Shown: positions 1 through 8,733, numbered from the stretch's first letter. The stretch is 42,909 bases of DNA from an uncultured Kiritimatiellota bacterium (GCA_934635045.1 CAKTZA010000029.1:1-42909), one strand, 5' to 3'. Notes: generated by a model not told the origin, from the sequence alone. Translations and numbers: made by a program.

Positions 1-198
1 CGCGTTGTCCGGCAGATGCCGGATGGACGTGAACTGCATGCGGTTGCCGAACTGGGCGCGGTCCGGCGGCTTCACCGTGCGGCGCGTCTCGTCCGGGTGG
101 CGGCGCGGGTCCATGTAGTGCGGGTAGATCGCCGGCCCCGCGCCGGCGACGCACGAAACGGCGGCCGCCGAGAGAAACGCAAGTGTCTTCAGGTTCAT
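1..198 (-). CDS. Exported protein of unknown function, 3' part cut off by window edge
   Basis: Only the first 66 codons are visible; the gene runs out of the window at base 1. The start ATG at 198 opens a typical signal peptide: charged MNLK, hydrophobic TLAFLSAAAVSCVAG, then a possible signal peptidase I site near AGAG. The Cys at residue 16 (AVSC) is a weak lipobox match, so lipidation is possible but not convincing. The visible mature part (IYPHYMDPRRHPDETRR) matches no family I recognise. It starts 28 bases after the stop of the large LamG-repeat gene on the same strand, so the two are probably co-transcribed and both exported. Function cannot be assigned from this fragment. Confidence 0.6.
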   Translation of the reverse strand, partial: MNLKTLAFLSAAAVSCVAGAGPAIYPHYMDPRRHPDETRRTVKPPDRAQFGNRMQFTSIRHLPDNA

Positions 199-226
199 GG
201 TCGAGTTGTCCTTTTCTTTCTGTCGT

Positions 227-3200
227 TTAGCGAATGAGGATGCACGTGCCGCGACGGCCGAGGCGCAGGAAGACCGTCTTTCCGCGCGCGAAGACGCGCG
301 CCGGCCAGCCCGCCGGAAGCCCCGTAACCGTCGCCGTCCGAAGATTCGCCTTCGTCGATCCCGACACGGAGCCGAACTCGGCGAGCGGGATGTCCTGCCC
401 GTAGAGGGACATCGGATTGTCCAGCCCCTCGACGGCGACCGTCAAAGCCGAGCCCACGCTGAGGCAGCCCGCCACGGCCAGGCGGCTGGGCGCCGCGCCG
501 TCGAAGCGCACCGTCCACGTGCCGCCGTCCGTCAGGCAGAGGTCGCCGGCGACAGTCAGCGTGCCCGTCGGACACAGCGCGGCCACGGACGCGCAGCCGT
601 TCGTCACGGTGCCGGAGCCCGTCAGGGATTCGAGCGGACGCCGACGATTGCCGAGATCCAGTCGACCGCCCGGCGCCAGCGCCACGGAGACGCCCACCGC
701 TTCCGGCGTCGTGGGGACGTACCATTTCGCCCGCAGGTACGCCTCGACCGCCAACCGCTCGTCTTCCGTCAGCGCACGGTTGTAGAGGAGGATTTCGCCG
801 ATCGTCTGCGCGCCCGAACGCTCATAGTTGCCGCCGCCGTGGAGGCTGCGCCCATCGGCCGCCAGTCCTTCGGCGGACGTCGCTTCGGCGTTCGCGTCCG
901 TCATGTTCATCTCGATCAGGTCCCAACCGCCCGTCAACGTCCGCTCGGCCGTCGCCGCGACCGAAGCCCCGTTGACGCGCCAGCTGGCGCTTCGGAGAGA
1001 GGTCTGCGAATGGTAGCCGAGCAGCAAGGCGTTCGCGACGTTGGTGGCGGTGCCGTCGCCGCCGCGATGGAAGTTCAGGTTCTCCGTCGTGCCCGTGCCC
1101 TTTCCGCCGGCCAGAAGCCACCCGCCGCCCGCCGACGTGTCCATCACCCAGAACGCGCTCCGCACGCCCGCGACCGTCGCGTTCGTCCCGTCGGGATTGA
1201 CAAAGGACATGTAGACCTGGTTCTCGGCGGAGAGATAGACCGCGCTTCGTCCAAGGCGCGCACAGCCCTGAAGGACGGGCTGCCCTTTCACTCCATAAGT
1301 TCCCGGAACCGCCGCCCAGCCGTTGCCCGTCGCGTCGTTCCAGCGCGTCACGGTCTCGACGCCGTCGGCATCCGTCGCCGTCTCGACGCCGACATTGGCG
1401 TCCAGCCGCAGCACGAGCGCGTCCGCACACGGCGGCGGCGCAACTGCGGCGTCGCCCGTCAGGCGAAGCTCGCCCGCCGCAACGGAGACCGTGCCCGTGT
1501 AGGCCGTGCAATCCGCGACCGTCAGACGTCCGTCGCCGCGCTTCGCGAAGTCCGCTTCGCCGACGAGCGTCGAGACGGCCAGCGGACGATCCGTCTGGAC
1601 GGTCGTGCCCGACGCGACCGCAAGCGTCGGCAGCCGCACCGCACCCGCCGCGTTCGGCAAAGGCTGGGCCTCGGCGCCGAACCATTTCCGCCGCAGGTAG
1701 TTGCGCGTCGCCACGCGCTCGCGCGCGGTCAGGTCGCGTGTGTAGAGGATGACTTCGGCATAGCGAGAGCCGCGTTCCGCCTTGTTGCCGTAGCTCGCTT
1801 CGTCGCCTCGGTCGCAGCCGAGGGCCGAGGCATGCGCCGTCGAGACCGGGTAGACCTCGATCAGCTGCCAGGCCGACGCGATGGACGTCGCGCCCGTAAT
1901 TTCCGTACCGTCACGATAGACCGTGCCGTTCCGCGCCGACCACACGCCGAAATGGTTGCCGAAAAGCTTACCGTCCGTACCGCGAATGAACGAGATGCAG
2001 TTGCCGTTGAAGGCTTCACCACTCGCGCTGGACGAGCCGAGCAGGGACGAGTTCGCCGTGTTCGGATGCCACACGACGAACGCCGCGCGGACAGAATCAA
2101 GCGAGCGCCCGAAGTTCAGCCACCGCTGATCGGCCTCCGTCGAGCCGAAGTCGACCGCCGCCAGCTTCTCGCCCGTGAGGCCCGCGAGATCGTCCGCCGC
2201 CGTCGTCACCCACGGCAGGTTCGCGCGCGGGCGCGTGCTCCACGCCGCGTTACGAGAACCCGTGTCATGCCAGCAGGAGACATAGCGACGACCGTCCTCC
2301 GTAAAGCCCGACAGCGTCTCGTCCGCCGTCGCGTCAAGGTGGAAGGCCGCCCCGGACGCCATCTGGCAGTCGCTGGCGATGCCGTCCGCCGCGACCGCGA
2401 ACGCCCCCTCCGCCAGCGCAAGCGTCCCGCCGGCGTCCGCCGTGACGGCATCGACCTCGAGCGTGCCCGCGCCCGTCTTCGTCAGCGTCCGCCCGCCGAG
2501 CGCAAGGGCCGGCACGTGCGCCGCGCCGACGCCCTCGACGGATAGCGTCGCGTCGCCCGTCAGCGTGATCTTCCGGCTTTCGTCCGCCGCCGCACCGCCC
2601 GGGCCGGCATAGCCGGGAATCGCGCGCCCGAACCACTTGGCGTTCAGGACGGCGCAGGCGTCCTTCAGTTCGCGCTCCGTCAGGACGCGGTCATAGAGGA
2701 CGGCCTCCGCGACCTTGAGCCCGCCCGCCGTCGCGGCGTCGCGGCCGCCGAAATGCGTCAGCTGCGACCCCGCCGTCTGAAAGGCCGCGAGATGCCAGCC
2801 CGGATAGCGGTAGTTGTCGGCGCCCGGCGTCTCGATGCCGTCGATGTAGGCCTTGCCCATGCGCGGCGTGATCGTCGGGTGCGCCGCCGCATGCGGCGTG
2901 GTGTCGTTCAGCAGCGGCGTCTTCCACGTCGCCGGCGTCGCGCCACGATTGAAGAAGCCCATGCCGCCCGTAATCGTGCCGCCGCCCGCTTCGACGTTGA
3001 CGACGGCGATGACGGTCGTCACGCCCTTGACCGCCAGGCTCGACTTGTCGGACGCCTTGACATAGAGGAAGTGCCGCCCGGAACCGGCCTTCCCGAAGTC
3101 AATCGCGCCGCGTCCCGGCCCCAGCGCGTCCGGCACGTAGACGGGCCGCGCCGTCACGTCGGCAGCCGCCGCCGAGAGCGTCACCGCGTTTCCGTCCCAC

Positions 3201-4612
3201 GCCAGGCCTTCGGCCGGCGTCCACTCCGTGACATAGCGGACGCCGTCTTTCGTCTCGTAGGCGTCCGCCGGAAGAGCCGAGGCGTCGAGATGCAGGAACG
3301 GCTTCGGCGGCAGCGCGGCGGGAATCGCCCGGCGGGCAAAGGCGAGCGTCCCCGCCTCAAGCTCGATGTCAAGGCCGTTCTCCGTGCCGTCGCCGATTTC
3401 CAGCGTGCCCGCGCCGCGCTTCGTCAGCTTCGGGTCTGCCGCCGTCGACGCAGACCCGTCTTCCGCCGAGGCCGCGCGGCCATGCCCGCCACGCAGACGT
3501 TCGACCGCCAGGGTCTCGTCCGCCGGGACGTCCGCCGTCAGGTTCAGCCCCTTCGGCCACGAGCCCGAACTGAGGCGGATGTCGCCGACGCGCGCGTGGC
3601 CGCCGAAGCCGGGATGATGCGCGCCGAACCACTTCTTCGCCAAATAGGCCTCGACTTTCTCGCGCTCGGCATCCGTCAGGTTGCGACCGTAGAAAATCAT
3701 CTCCGCGATGCGCATGCCGCCCGACGTGGCGCGGCCGTCCGTGCGCGTGTCGCCCAGGCCAATGCCCGTCGCCGAGAGGGCGAAGCCGTAACCGTCGGAG
3801 TCCTTTGGCATGAAGCTCACCAGTTCCCAGCCGCCCGAAAAGCCCGCGAAGTGAGGTGTTGTCGGGACTCCGTTCTGCCAGATGACGCCGTTGATCGCCG
3901 ACGGGGGCGCCGCGAAGGAGAACTTGGCGTTGGACGCCACGTCAAGAATCGGATTGCGGTAAAGCTCGCCCTCCGCCGTCGTCACCTGCGAGCCGCGCCG
4001 GTAGTAGTAGCCCTTCGGATCGATCGTCTCGTCGGGATTCCAGCCGCTTTTCCACGGCTCGTTGCAGGTGCCGCCGCCAAGAATCCAACCGCCGGACGCA
4101 CTCGAATCGTAGACGGCGACAACCGTTCCGATGCCCTGGAGGTCGTTCACGCCGCCGACCGGGCTGAAGACGAGGCCGCGCCCAGAGCCCTGCGCGCCGA
4201 AGTCGAGCGCCGCGCCGCCCTGAAGCGCCGCAAGGCCCGTCACCAGGATCGGCCCCGTCGGCGGCTGTGCGCCGTCCGACCAGCCCGACCAACTGCCGCT
4301 CGCGGCGAAGGACGTCGCGAGCGTGCGCCCGTTCCCCGTCTTCGATGGAATCGCCGTCACCTCGCGCGTTGACGCGTCAATCGTCCAGCCCGACGTCTCG
4401 GAACAGTCGAACCAGAAGATCGGTTCGACGCCGACGTCCGGCAAGGCGTCTGCCGCGTCCGTCTGCGGCACAAGCACCGTGTCGGTCGTATACGAAACGC
4501 GCCCGACCGCATGGCTGATCGGGACGATGGTCTCTTCCGCGTGCAGACCGACGAGGCTCATCGCGGCCGTGCAGAGGCAAACAACAGATTTATAGGTTTT
4601 TCCGATTTCCAT
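227..4612 (-). CDS. Large exported protein with four LamG-like (concanavalin-fold) repeats
   Basis: A 1461-residue protein with a signal peptide (MEIGKTYKSVVCLCTAAMSL, cleavage probably after GLHA). Four copies of one module follow, at about residues 64-331, 437-662, 754-979 and 1064-1299. Each opens with a FHLDAS or LRLDAN-type strand, has a central DFG or hydrophobic jelly-roll section, and closes with a near-identical helix of the form ILLYNRALTEDERLAVEAYL followed by (A/R)KW(F/Y). That pattern is typical of LamG/laminin-G-like carbohydrate or adhesion modules in Kiritimatiellota and related PVC bacteria. Between modules lie autotransporter-like strands (KRGAGTLEIGDG, LTKTGAGTLEV, AKRGDGRLTV). 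No catalytic domain, sorting signal or beta-barrel is visible. An AAGGAAGAG ribosome binding site sits 6 bases before the ATG. Binding of host or plant glycans is inference only. Confidence 0.85.
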   Translation of the reverse strand: MEIGKTYKSVVCLCTAAMSLVGLHAEETIVPISHAVGRVSYTTDTVLVPQTDAADALPDVGVEPIFWFDCSETSGWTIDASTREVTAIPSKTGNGRTLATSFAASGSWSGWSDGAQPPTGPILVTGLAALQGGAALDFGAQGSGRGLVFSPVGGVNDLQGIGTVVAVYDSSASGGWILGGGTCNEPWKSGWNPDETIDPKGYYYRRGSQVTTAEGELYRNPILDVASNAKFSFAAPPSAINGVIWQNGVPTTPHFAGFSGGWELVSFMPKDSDGYGFALSATGIGLGDTRTDGRATSGGMRIAEMIFYGRNLTDAEREKVEAYLAKKWFGAHHPGFGGHARVGDIRLSSGSWPKGLNLTADVPADETLAVERLRGGHGRAASAEDGSASTAADPKLTKRGAGTLEIGDGTENGLDIELEAGTLAFARRAIPAALPPKPFLHLDASALPADAYETKDGVRYVTEWTPAEGLAWDGNAVTLSAAAADVTARPVYVPDALGPGRGAIDFGKAGSGRHFLYVKASDKSSLAVKGVTTVIAVVNVEAGGGTITGGMGFFNRGATPATWKTPLLNDTTPHAAAHPTITPRMGKAYIDGIETPGADNYRYPGWHLAAFQTAGSQLTHFGGRDAATAGGLKVAEAVLYDRVLTERELKDACAVLNAKWFGRAIPGYAGPGGAAADESRKITLTGDATLSVEGVGAAHVPALALGGRTLTKTGAGTLEVDAVTADAGGTLALAEGAFAVAADGIASDCQMASGAAFHLDATADETLSGFTEDGRRYVSCWHDTGSRNAAWSTRPRANLPWVTTAADDLAGLTGEKLAAVDFGSTEADQRWLNFGRSLDSVRAAFVVWHPNTANSSLLGSSSASGEAFNGNCISFIRGTDGKLFGNHFGVWSARNGTVYRDGTEITGATSIASAWQLIEVYPVSTAHASALGCDRGDEASYGNKAERGSRYAEVILYTRDLTARERVATRNYLRRKWFGAEAQPLPNAAGAVRLPTLAVASGTTVQTDRPLAVSTLVGEADFAKRGDGRLTVADCTAYTGTVSVAAGELRLTGDAAVAPPPCADALVLRLDANVGVETATDADGVETVTRWNDATGNGWAAVPGTYGVKGQPVLQGCARLGRSAVYLSAENQVYMSFVNPDGTNATVAGVRSAFWVMDTSAGGGWLLAGGKGTGTTENLNFHRGGDGTATNVANALLLGYHSQTSLRSASWRVNGASVAATAERTLTGGWDLIEMNMTDANAEATSAEGLAADGRSLHGGGNYERSGAQTIGEILLYNRALTEDERLAVEAYLRAKWYVPTTPEAVGVSVALAPGGRLDLGNRRRPLESLTGSGTVTNGCASVAALCPTGTLTVAGDLCLTDGGTWTVRFDGAAPSRLAVAGCLSVGSALTVAVEGLDNPMSLYGQDIPLAEFGSVSGSTKANLRTATVTGLPAGWPARVFARGKTVFLRLGRRGTCILIR

Positions 4613-5008
4613 GTGACTCTTCCTTACTTGTTTCTCGCAACGAATGCACAGTGAGTTCTGTACAAGACGAATCTCTGCACGACGTCAACAGGCGTCGCAC
4701 CGGCAGCCGTCCAAAGGCCCTCAGAGGCCTTGGCTAATAGATGGGGGGGGGGGTATTGGAACCGTGTGCGAACGCGCCCATACGGCTCCTGCCGCGCCTG
4801 ACAAGGGCTTTACGCCCCATGCTCTCGAAACACAGCCTTCTCATCATTTGGTGGTAATGATACCAAATTCCGCACCGCCACGCAACTCTCACCTGAAGTC
4901 CTGAAGGCCTTTCACCGGTCGCCGCACAGGCGCTCGGCCGCGCGCGCGGCGCGCCACTGGCGCAGTTATTGTTTTTTTCTAACAATTGAACTTTTTCGCA
5001 TATTTCTT
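4613..5008. other. Non-coding spacer with G11 tract and small palindromes
   Basis: No supported gene. It holds: a weak promoter candidate for the LamG gene (TTGACG at 4683-4688 on the minus strand, poor -10); an imperfect palindrome at 4711-4733 (ccaaaggcc / ggccttgg) without a T-run on either side; a run of eleven G at 4743-4753; and, near 4855-4876, a 6-bp inverted repeat (tttggt / accaaa) around 9 bases. Near 4970-4988 a second one (attgtt / aacaat) encloses an A-rich loop just downstream of the decayed gene at 5009. Confidence 0.4.
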
Positions 5009-5738
5009 TCATCGCTGGTTCAGTTCCTTGTAATAGCGGCGGAGAACCTCCACCGTTTCGGGTTGAGGGACAAACGAAAGGCCAGGCGCACTCACCGCAT
5101 CCGCATCCACGGCAGCCGTCGAGTCCGCAAGCGAATGGGCGTTCCTCCGCCACCAGTAGAAGCCGTGACACCACGGCTCGTCCTTGAACGTGCGGATGAA
5201 CGCTTCGTAGTATGTCGCCTGCTCGTGCCCGTCGACCGGCTCGCGCGCATCGCAGCCCGCCGGGGCGGACGCCGGTTCGCGACCAGCCGGGGCCAACCAT
5301 GAAGTTGTAACACAAGAGGCGAATGTCGAGCGCGGCCATCGAATCAAGCAGCTCGCGGTAGCGCGCGAGGGCCTCTTCGCGCGCGGCGGTAATCGACGAG
5401 ACAGACGGCAACGGGCTCGCGCCCGCTGCACTGGACAAGACAGGGGTCGCACCACGAGAAGCGCCGCGCGAAGGCAAAGAATCAGCGTCGGCGCGCGGCG
5501 CAACCTCGCCGAACTGCTTGATCGGCGTCATGTCGAACGGGTCGCCTTCGAGGCCGATGACGCGAAGCCCTTCGGCGGCGAGTCCATCGACGATTTTCTT
5601 CAGCGTCGCAAGCCGCCACGGGGCGGGCAACCCCGTCAGCGACGGATTCACCTTGACGACAACCTCTTCGATCCCCATCTGGCGGCAGAGCGTCCAGAGC
5701 GGGTGCGGACAGGGCGGAACGAATTCAACCAGCTTCAT
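5009..5738 (-). pseudogene. Decayed chimera: mannonate-dehydratase-like head, GH113-like tail in another frame
   Basis: Reading from ATG 5738 (AAAGAG RBS, TATACT -10 at 5768-5773), residues 1-150 resemble the start of mannonate dehydratase (UxuA)-like TIM barrels: MKLVEFVPPCPHPLW, VIGLEGDPFDMTPIKQ, then RLLCYNFMVGPGWSRT. A low-complexity Ser/Ala/Pro stretch (residues 81-113) sits where family members are short. The head frame then loses similarity near 5283, and from about 5254 the next frame carries ATYYEAFIRTF, EPWCHGFYWW and VEVLRRYYKEL. These look like the end of a GH113-type mannanase/TIM-barrel glycosidase and stop at 5009. The two halves belong to different families and different frames, so this is a remnant rather than a working enzyme. 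A sequencing error alone would not explain the change of family. Assignments are from memory of the families. Confidence 0.6.
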
Positions 5739-6121
5739 ATCTCTTTCGCATTTTCGCTTTGTCGGGTAGTATAGCAGAACGAACCGCGAACGAGCGAAAC
5801 TTTTGCGCAAAAAAAATTTACTTGTCCCCGCGCCGCTTGCCGCCGCGCAGGATGTCGTGCTTGAAAATCCGCGGGGCTCGAAAAAAGCGCGCCTCTCTCT
5901 GCGCGACAGTCGTCCACAAACTTGTGGCGCTGTCGCGCGAACACGAAACGCCACCGCCGCGAGACCGCGCGCTGCGCGGCTGAGGGCGCGAACGCGTCGC
6001 CGGGGCTGAAAACTCCGTTTCCGCCCGGCATCGCCTCCGCGCCCTCACCCGTTCGGGCTCTCGCGACGGTACCGACACGAACGCGCACCGACGGTGCGAC
6101 ACGAAAACCGTCCACCCGTCC

Positions 6122-6311
6122 GTCGAAACACGAAAAGGCTTGCGCGCTCACCTCGAAGCTTCGTTGGCATGAGTGCCACGTCTGAAACAAGAGATGCCTC
6201 GCGCAGAGCCGCAGAGCCCACAGAGCCGTGCAACGAATCTCTGCGCGAACCCTTGAGACATCATCAAAACAGGGCTTCGAGAGAAAACGCGAAGCCTTTT
6301 CGTGCTTCGAC
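6122..6311. repeat. Inverted near-repeat pair flanking about 140 bases
   Basis: The left arm 6122-6146 (gtcgaaacacgaaaaggctt and following) recurs on the opposite strand at 6288-6311 (gtcgaagcacgaaaaggctt and following) with roughly two differences. The DNA between the arms has no gene. It could be a small non-autonomous element or a REP-like pair; no target-site duplication is evident. Confidence 0.45.
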
Positions 6312-6514
6312 ATGAGGTTTGCCATGCTTTCGTGTCCGCGCCACGCGCGGCATTCGTGCCCGGCGGCGCGTCTCGCCGCAGTCAATCGGCGGAATGCCGA
6401 TGACGCGCCGACGGTTTCGTGGTCAGCGGCACAGCCACCGAACAAAGACACGAGGCAGACTGTCGCGCAGAGGGGTAGGACGTGGTGTGTGAGACGCCCC
6501 TCTTGAAAAGTGAA

Positions 6515-6554
6515 GGCGAGGACTGCTCCTCGCCAACAGCGGAGGCTTCTCCGC
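6515..6554. repeat. Two adjacent perfect hairpins
   Basis: 6515-6534 is ggcgagga-ctgc-tcctcgcc (8-bp stem). 6539-6554 is gcggag-gctt-ctccgc (6-bp stem). They are four bases apart in non-coding DNA and look like dispersed palindromic elements rather than a terminator, since no T-run follows on either strand. Confidence 0.5.
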
Positions 6555-6668
6555 CAGCCGGTGGACTCCAGTTTTACGCTTTTGTCCATTTGGCAGTATC
6601 GTATCAAAAAATCCATTGACGGACGCAAGTGTGCATAGTGGCAGACTTTTTGAGCGTATGACCACGAG

Positions 6669-6705
6669 TTTTACAAATCCGGCATCAAGTGCCTGTTTTG
6701 TAAAA
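6669..6705. repeat. Composite hairpin upstream of the XylR-like regulator
   Basis: The outer arms ttttacaaa and tttgtaaaa (9 bp, perfect) enclose a symmetrical 3-base internal loop and an inner ggca/tgcc stem with loop tcaag. It lies 90 bases upstream of the regulator's -35 box. It could be a dyad operator or a structured RNA; nothing in the sequence decides between these. Confidence 0.45.
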
Positions 6706-6796
6706 ATGGGTTAGATTCCTCTCCGCGGCCTCTGCGACTCTGCGCAAAAACAGACTTGGATGCGCGCGCTGTCGGCCGACGGGCCTGAACATCGCC

Positions 6797-6826
6797 TTGA
6801 CCCGGCGGCGGTCGTTGTGCTACACT
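6797..6826 (+). promoter_or_regulatory. Promoter of the XylR-like gene; leaderless transcript predicted
   Basis: TTGACC (6797-6802) and TACACT (6821-6826) are separated by 18 bases. The ATG is at 6834, only 7 bases after the -10, so the transcription start should fall on or next to the A of the start codon. No Shine-Dalgarno sequence is present. Confidence 0.6.
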
Positions 6827-6833
6827 ACCGCCC

Positions 6834-7958
6834 ATGTCCAACCGCCCGCCCCACATCCTCTACCTCGACTCGCACGACCACGCGACCTGCCTCGAAAAGT
6901 TCGCCGGCGCGCGCCGCTTCGCCGCCGCCGTCGGTTGGCAGATCGTCCGCCTGAAGATCACGGACTCGCCGACGCGGTTCAGCGCCCTGCTCGCCCGCCT
7001 GAAGCCGGACGGCTGCCTCGTCAACGCCACCAGGCTCCTGAACGCCCTGCCGCCCGCCGCGTTCGGCTCGACACCGGTCGTCTACCTCGACACGGACACG
7101 CGCCTGTTCGGCCGCACGTGCTGCGTCGTGGCGCACGACTCGGCCGCGACGGGGCGCCGGGCGGCCGACGAGCTGCTGAAGCTCAACCTCGCCCGCTACG
7201 CCTTCCTGCCCTACCGCCAGGCGACCTTCTGGTCGGGCCACCGCGAGCGCGGATTTTGCGCGCGCCTGTCCGAGGCGGGCGCGACCGCTGACGTGCTGAC
7301 CGTTGAAGAGGTCCGGCGCGCCGATCTCCGCGACGCCGGCGTCTTCGCCGCGAACGACGAGATGGCGTTTCGGCTGCTCGCCCGGCTCCGGGCGCGCGGC
7401 CTTCGCGTGCCCGAAGACGTCGCCCTCATCTCCGCCGACGACACGGATGCGGCCGCCGCGGCCGGCCTCACGAGCATCCGCATCGACTTCGAGCAAGGAG
7501 GCTATCTCGCCGCCAAGTGCCTGTCGGAATCGCTCGGCGGGCGCCGTCCGCCCTACGAAGTCCTCTTCGGCGACATCTGCATCCGCCCGCGCCCGTCAAC
7601 GCATCACTTCGCCCGGCACCTGCCCAGGATCCCCGCCGCCGTCGCGCTGATCCGCGAACGCGCCACCGCCGGGCTGACGGCACGAGAAGTCGTCACGTTC
7701 CTCGGCTGCTCCCGCCGCAAGGCCGAGACCGCCTTTCGGCAGACGACGGGCCGCTCCATCCTGGAAGAGATTCAGAACACGCGGATCGAAGCCGTCTGCA
7801 GCCAGCTTTCGCACGGCAGCCGATCCATCCTGAGCCTGACCGACTTCTGCGGCTATCGGACGCCTCAGGCCCTGCGCAAGGCGTTCAAGCGCCACACCGG
7901 CCTGTCGATGGCCGAATGGCGCCGCCGCCAGACGCCCCTGTTCGCGGAGCCGACCTGA
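6834..7958 (+). CDS. XylR-type transcriptional regulator (LacI-like sensor plus AraC HTH)
   Basis: A 374-residue regulator. Residues about 5-265 form a periplasmic-binding-protein-like sensor of the LacI/GalR kind (VVYLDTDTRLFGRTCCVVAHD, FAANDEMAFRLLARLRARGLRVPEDVALISADD). The last 100 residues carry two AraC-type helix-turn-helices (LTAREVVTFLGCSRRKAETAF and LTDFCGYRTPQALRKAFKRHTG), ending LSMAEWRRRQ. This is the architecture of E. coli XylR, common in Verrucomicrobia and Kiritimatiellota, where it reads sugars in the cytoplasm. The ligand cannot be told; the neighbouring remnant of a mannonate-dehydratase-like gene suggests a former uronate or hemicellulose locus. It converges with the HAD gene, with 26 bases between stops. 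Confidence 0.88.
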   Translation: MSNRPPHILYLDSHDHATCLEKFAGARRFAAAVGWQIVRLKITDSPTRFSALLARLKPDGCLVNATRLLNALPPAAFGSTPVVYLDTDTRLFGRTCCVVAHDSAATGRRAADELLKLNLARYAFLPYRQATFWSGHRERGFCARLSEAGATADVLTVEEVRRADLRDAGVFAANDEMAFRLLARLRARGLRVPEDVALISADDTDAAAAAGLTSIRIDFEQGGYLAAKCLSESLGGRRPPYEVLFGDICIRPRPSTHHFARHLPRIPAAVALIRERATAGLTAREVVTFLGCSRRKAETAFRQTTGRSILEEIQNTRIEAVCSQLSHGSRSILSLTDFCGYRTPQALRKAFKRHTGLSMAEWRRRQTPLFAEPT

Positions 7959-7984
7959 TCTCTATCACATCATGCCGTCTTGCG

Positions 7985-8650
7985 TCAATTGCGCATGCCC
8001 GTCTTAGAGTCCGCAGAGAGCAGGTCGCGAAAGGAATCGACGACACGTGTCGGATGCGCCGCCGCGAGAACATCACGCGGATTTGTGCCGACAAGCGCGA
8101 CGACCTCCATGCCCGCCGCCTGTGCGGCCGCGATGCCATTGAGCGCGTCCTCGAAAACCGTACAGGCAGAGGCCGCCACGCCCAGCCGTTCCGCCGCCCG
8201 GAGGTAGCCGTCGGGCGCCGGCTTGCCGTGCGCGTACTGCGTCGAGTCGACGATGACCGAGAAGAAGTCGCGGATTGCCAGTCCGTCCAAGACGAAATCG
8301 ACGTTGTCCATCGTGCCGCCCGTCACGACTGCACAGACCCGGCCGGCGGCGCGCGCCGCCTTGAGAAAGTCGACAAGTCCCTCCCGTGCCGTCAGGTGCG
8401 GACGGTAGATCTCGCGGTACAACGCCTCCTTTTCCGTCAGCAGCGCCTCGATGCGTGCGGCGGACAGCGGCTCATCGAACATGCGGACGATGTAGTCGCG
8501 TCCCGGCGCGCCCATCCAGTCGACGACCTGCTTTTCCGTCAAGTGTCCGCCCGTGCGCCGCGCCAGTTCCAGCCAAGCGCGGACATGATACGAACAGTTA
8601 TCCACCAAGACGCCATCCATGTCAAAAAGATACGCTTTCTTCATGTTCAT
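7985..8650 (-). CDS. HAD-family phosphatase / beta-phosphoglucomutase-like
   Basis: About 221 residues of the haloacid dehalogenase superfamily, subfamily I cap. Motif I is DMDGVLVDN near the N-terminus (nucleophile and acid Asp), motif II VVTGGTMDN, motif III HGKPAPDGYL (Lys) and motif IV FEDALNGIAAA (metal Asp). The helical cap follows motif I (HVRAWLELARRTGGHLTEKQ). The layout matches beta-phosphoglucomutases and small sugar-phosphate phosphatases; the substrate is not decidable. I chose ATG 8650 because AAAAGGA lies 6 bases upstream; the ATG two codons later is an alternative. It is probably a separate unit from the Sel1 gene upstream, with an inverted repeat (8680-8733) between them. Confidence 0.85.
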   Translation of the reverse strand: MNMKKAYLFDMDGVLVDNCSYHVRAWLELARRTGGHLTEKQVVDWMGAPGRDYIVRMFDEPLSAARIEALLTEKEALYREIYRPHLTAREGLVDFLKAARAAGRVCAVVTGGTMDNVDFVLDGLAIRDFFSVIVDSTQYAHGKPAPDGYLRAAERLGVAASACTVFEDALNGIAAAQAAGMEVVALVGTNPRDVLAAAHPTRVVDSFRDLLSADSKTGMRN

Positions 8651-8679
8651 GTTTTTCCTTTTGAGCCTATCATTCAATA

Positions 8680-8733
8680 AGGCCTGCGGCGCTGAACACG
8701 GAGGGATAGGAGAAACGGAGGCACCGCAGGCCT
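8680..8733. repeat. Inverted repeat between Sel1 and HAD genes
   Basis: Perfect 10-bp arms aggcctgcgg (8680-8689) and ccgcaggcct (8724-8733) around a 34-base loop, immediately downstream of the Sel1 stop. It may end the hisS operon transcript, but there is no T-run and the loop is long. Confidence 0.35.

Larger units (their letters stand above)
5739..6833. other. 1.1-kb repeat-rich non-coding region
   Basis: No frame on either strand looks like a real protein. The region is a mosaic of repeats: a 15-base palindrome at 6084-6098; a 22-base near-identical sequence present in opposite orientation at 6122-6146 and 6288-6311 (about two mismatches); a local hairpin ggcttcg/cgaagcc at 6273-6296; gctctgcg-type words near 6188-6222 (minus) and 6717-6752 (plus); back-to-back hairpins at 6515-6554; and a composite hairpin at 6669-6705. 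It separates the decayed sugar gene from the XylR-like regulator and may be the remains of further lost genes. Confidence 0.5.

Noticed and set aside
197..2545. Long plus-strand open frame opposite the LamG gene
   Set aside because: Arg-rich low-complexity translation with no motif; the minus frame carries four clean LamG-like modules.
4711..4733. Palindrome considered as a terminator
   Set aside because: No U-run on either strand and one mismatch in the stem; kept only as part of the spacer description.
6084..6098. 15-base palindrome considered as an operator
   Set aside because: No promoter or gene start is close enough to support a regulatory role.
5739..6628. Open frames in the 1.1-kb spacer considered as genes
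   Set aside because: They run through inverted repeats, give SKHEKA-type strings on both strands and match no family or RBS.
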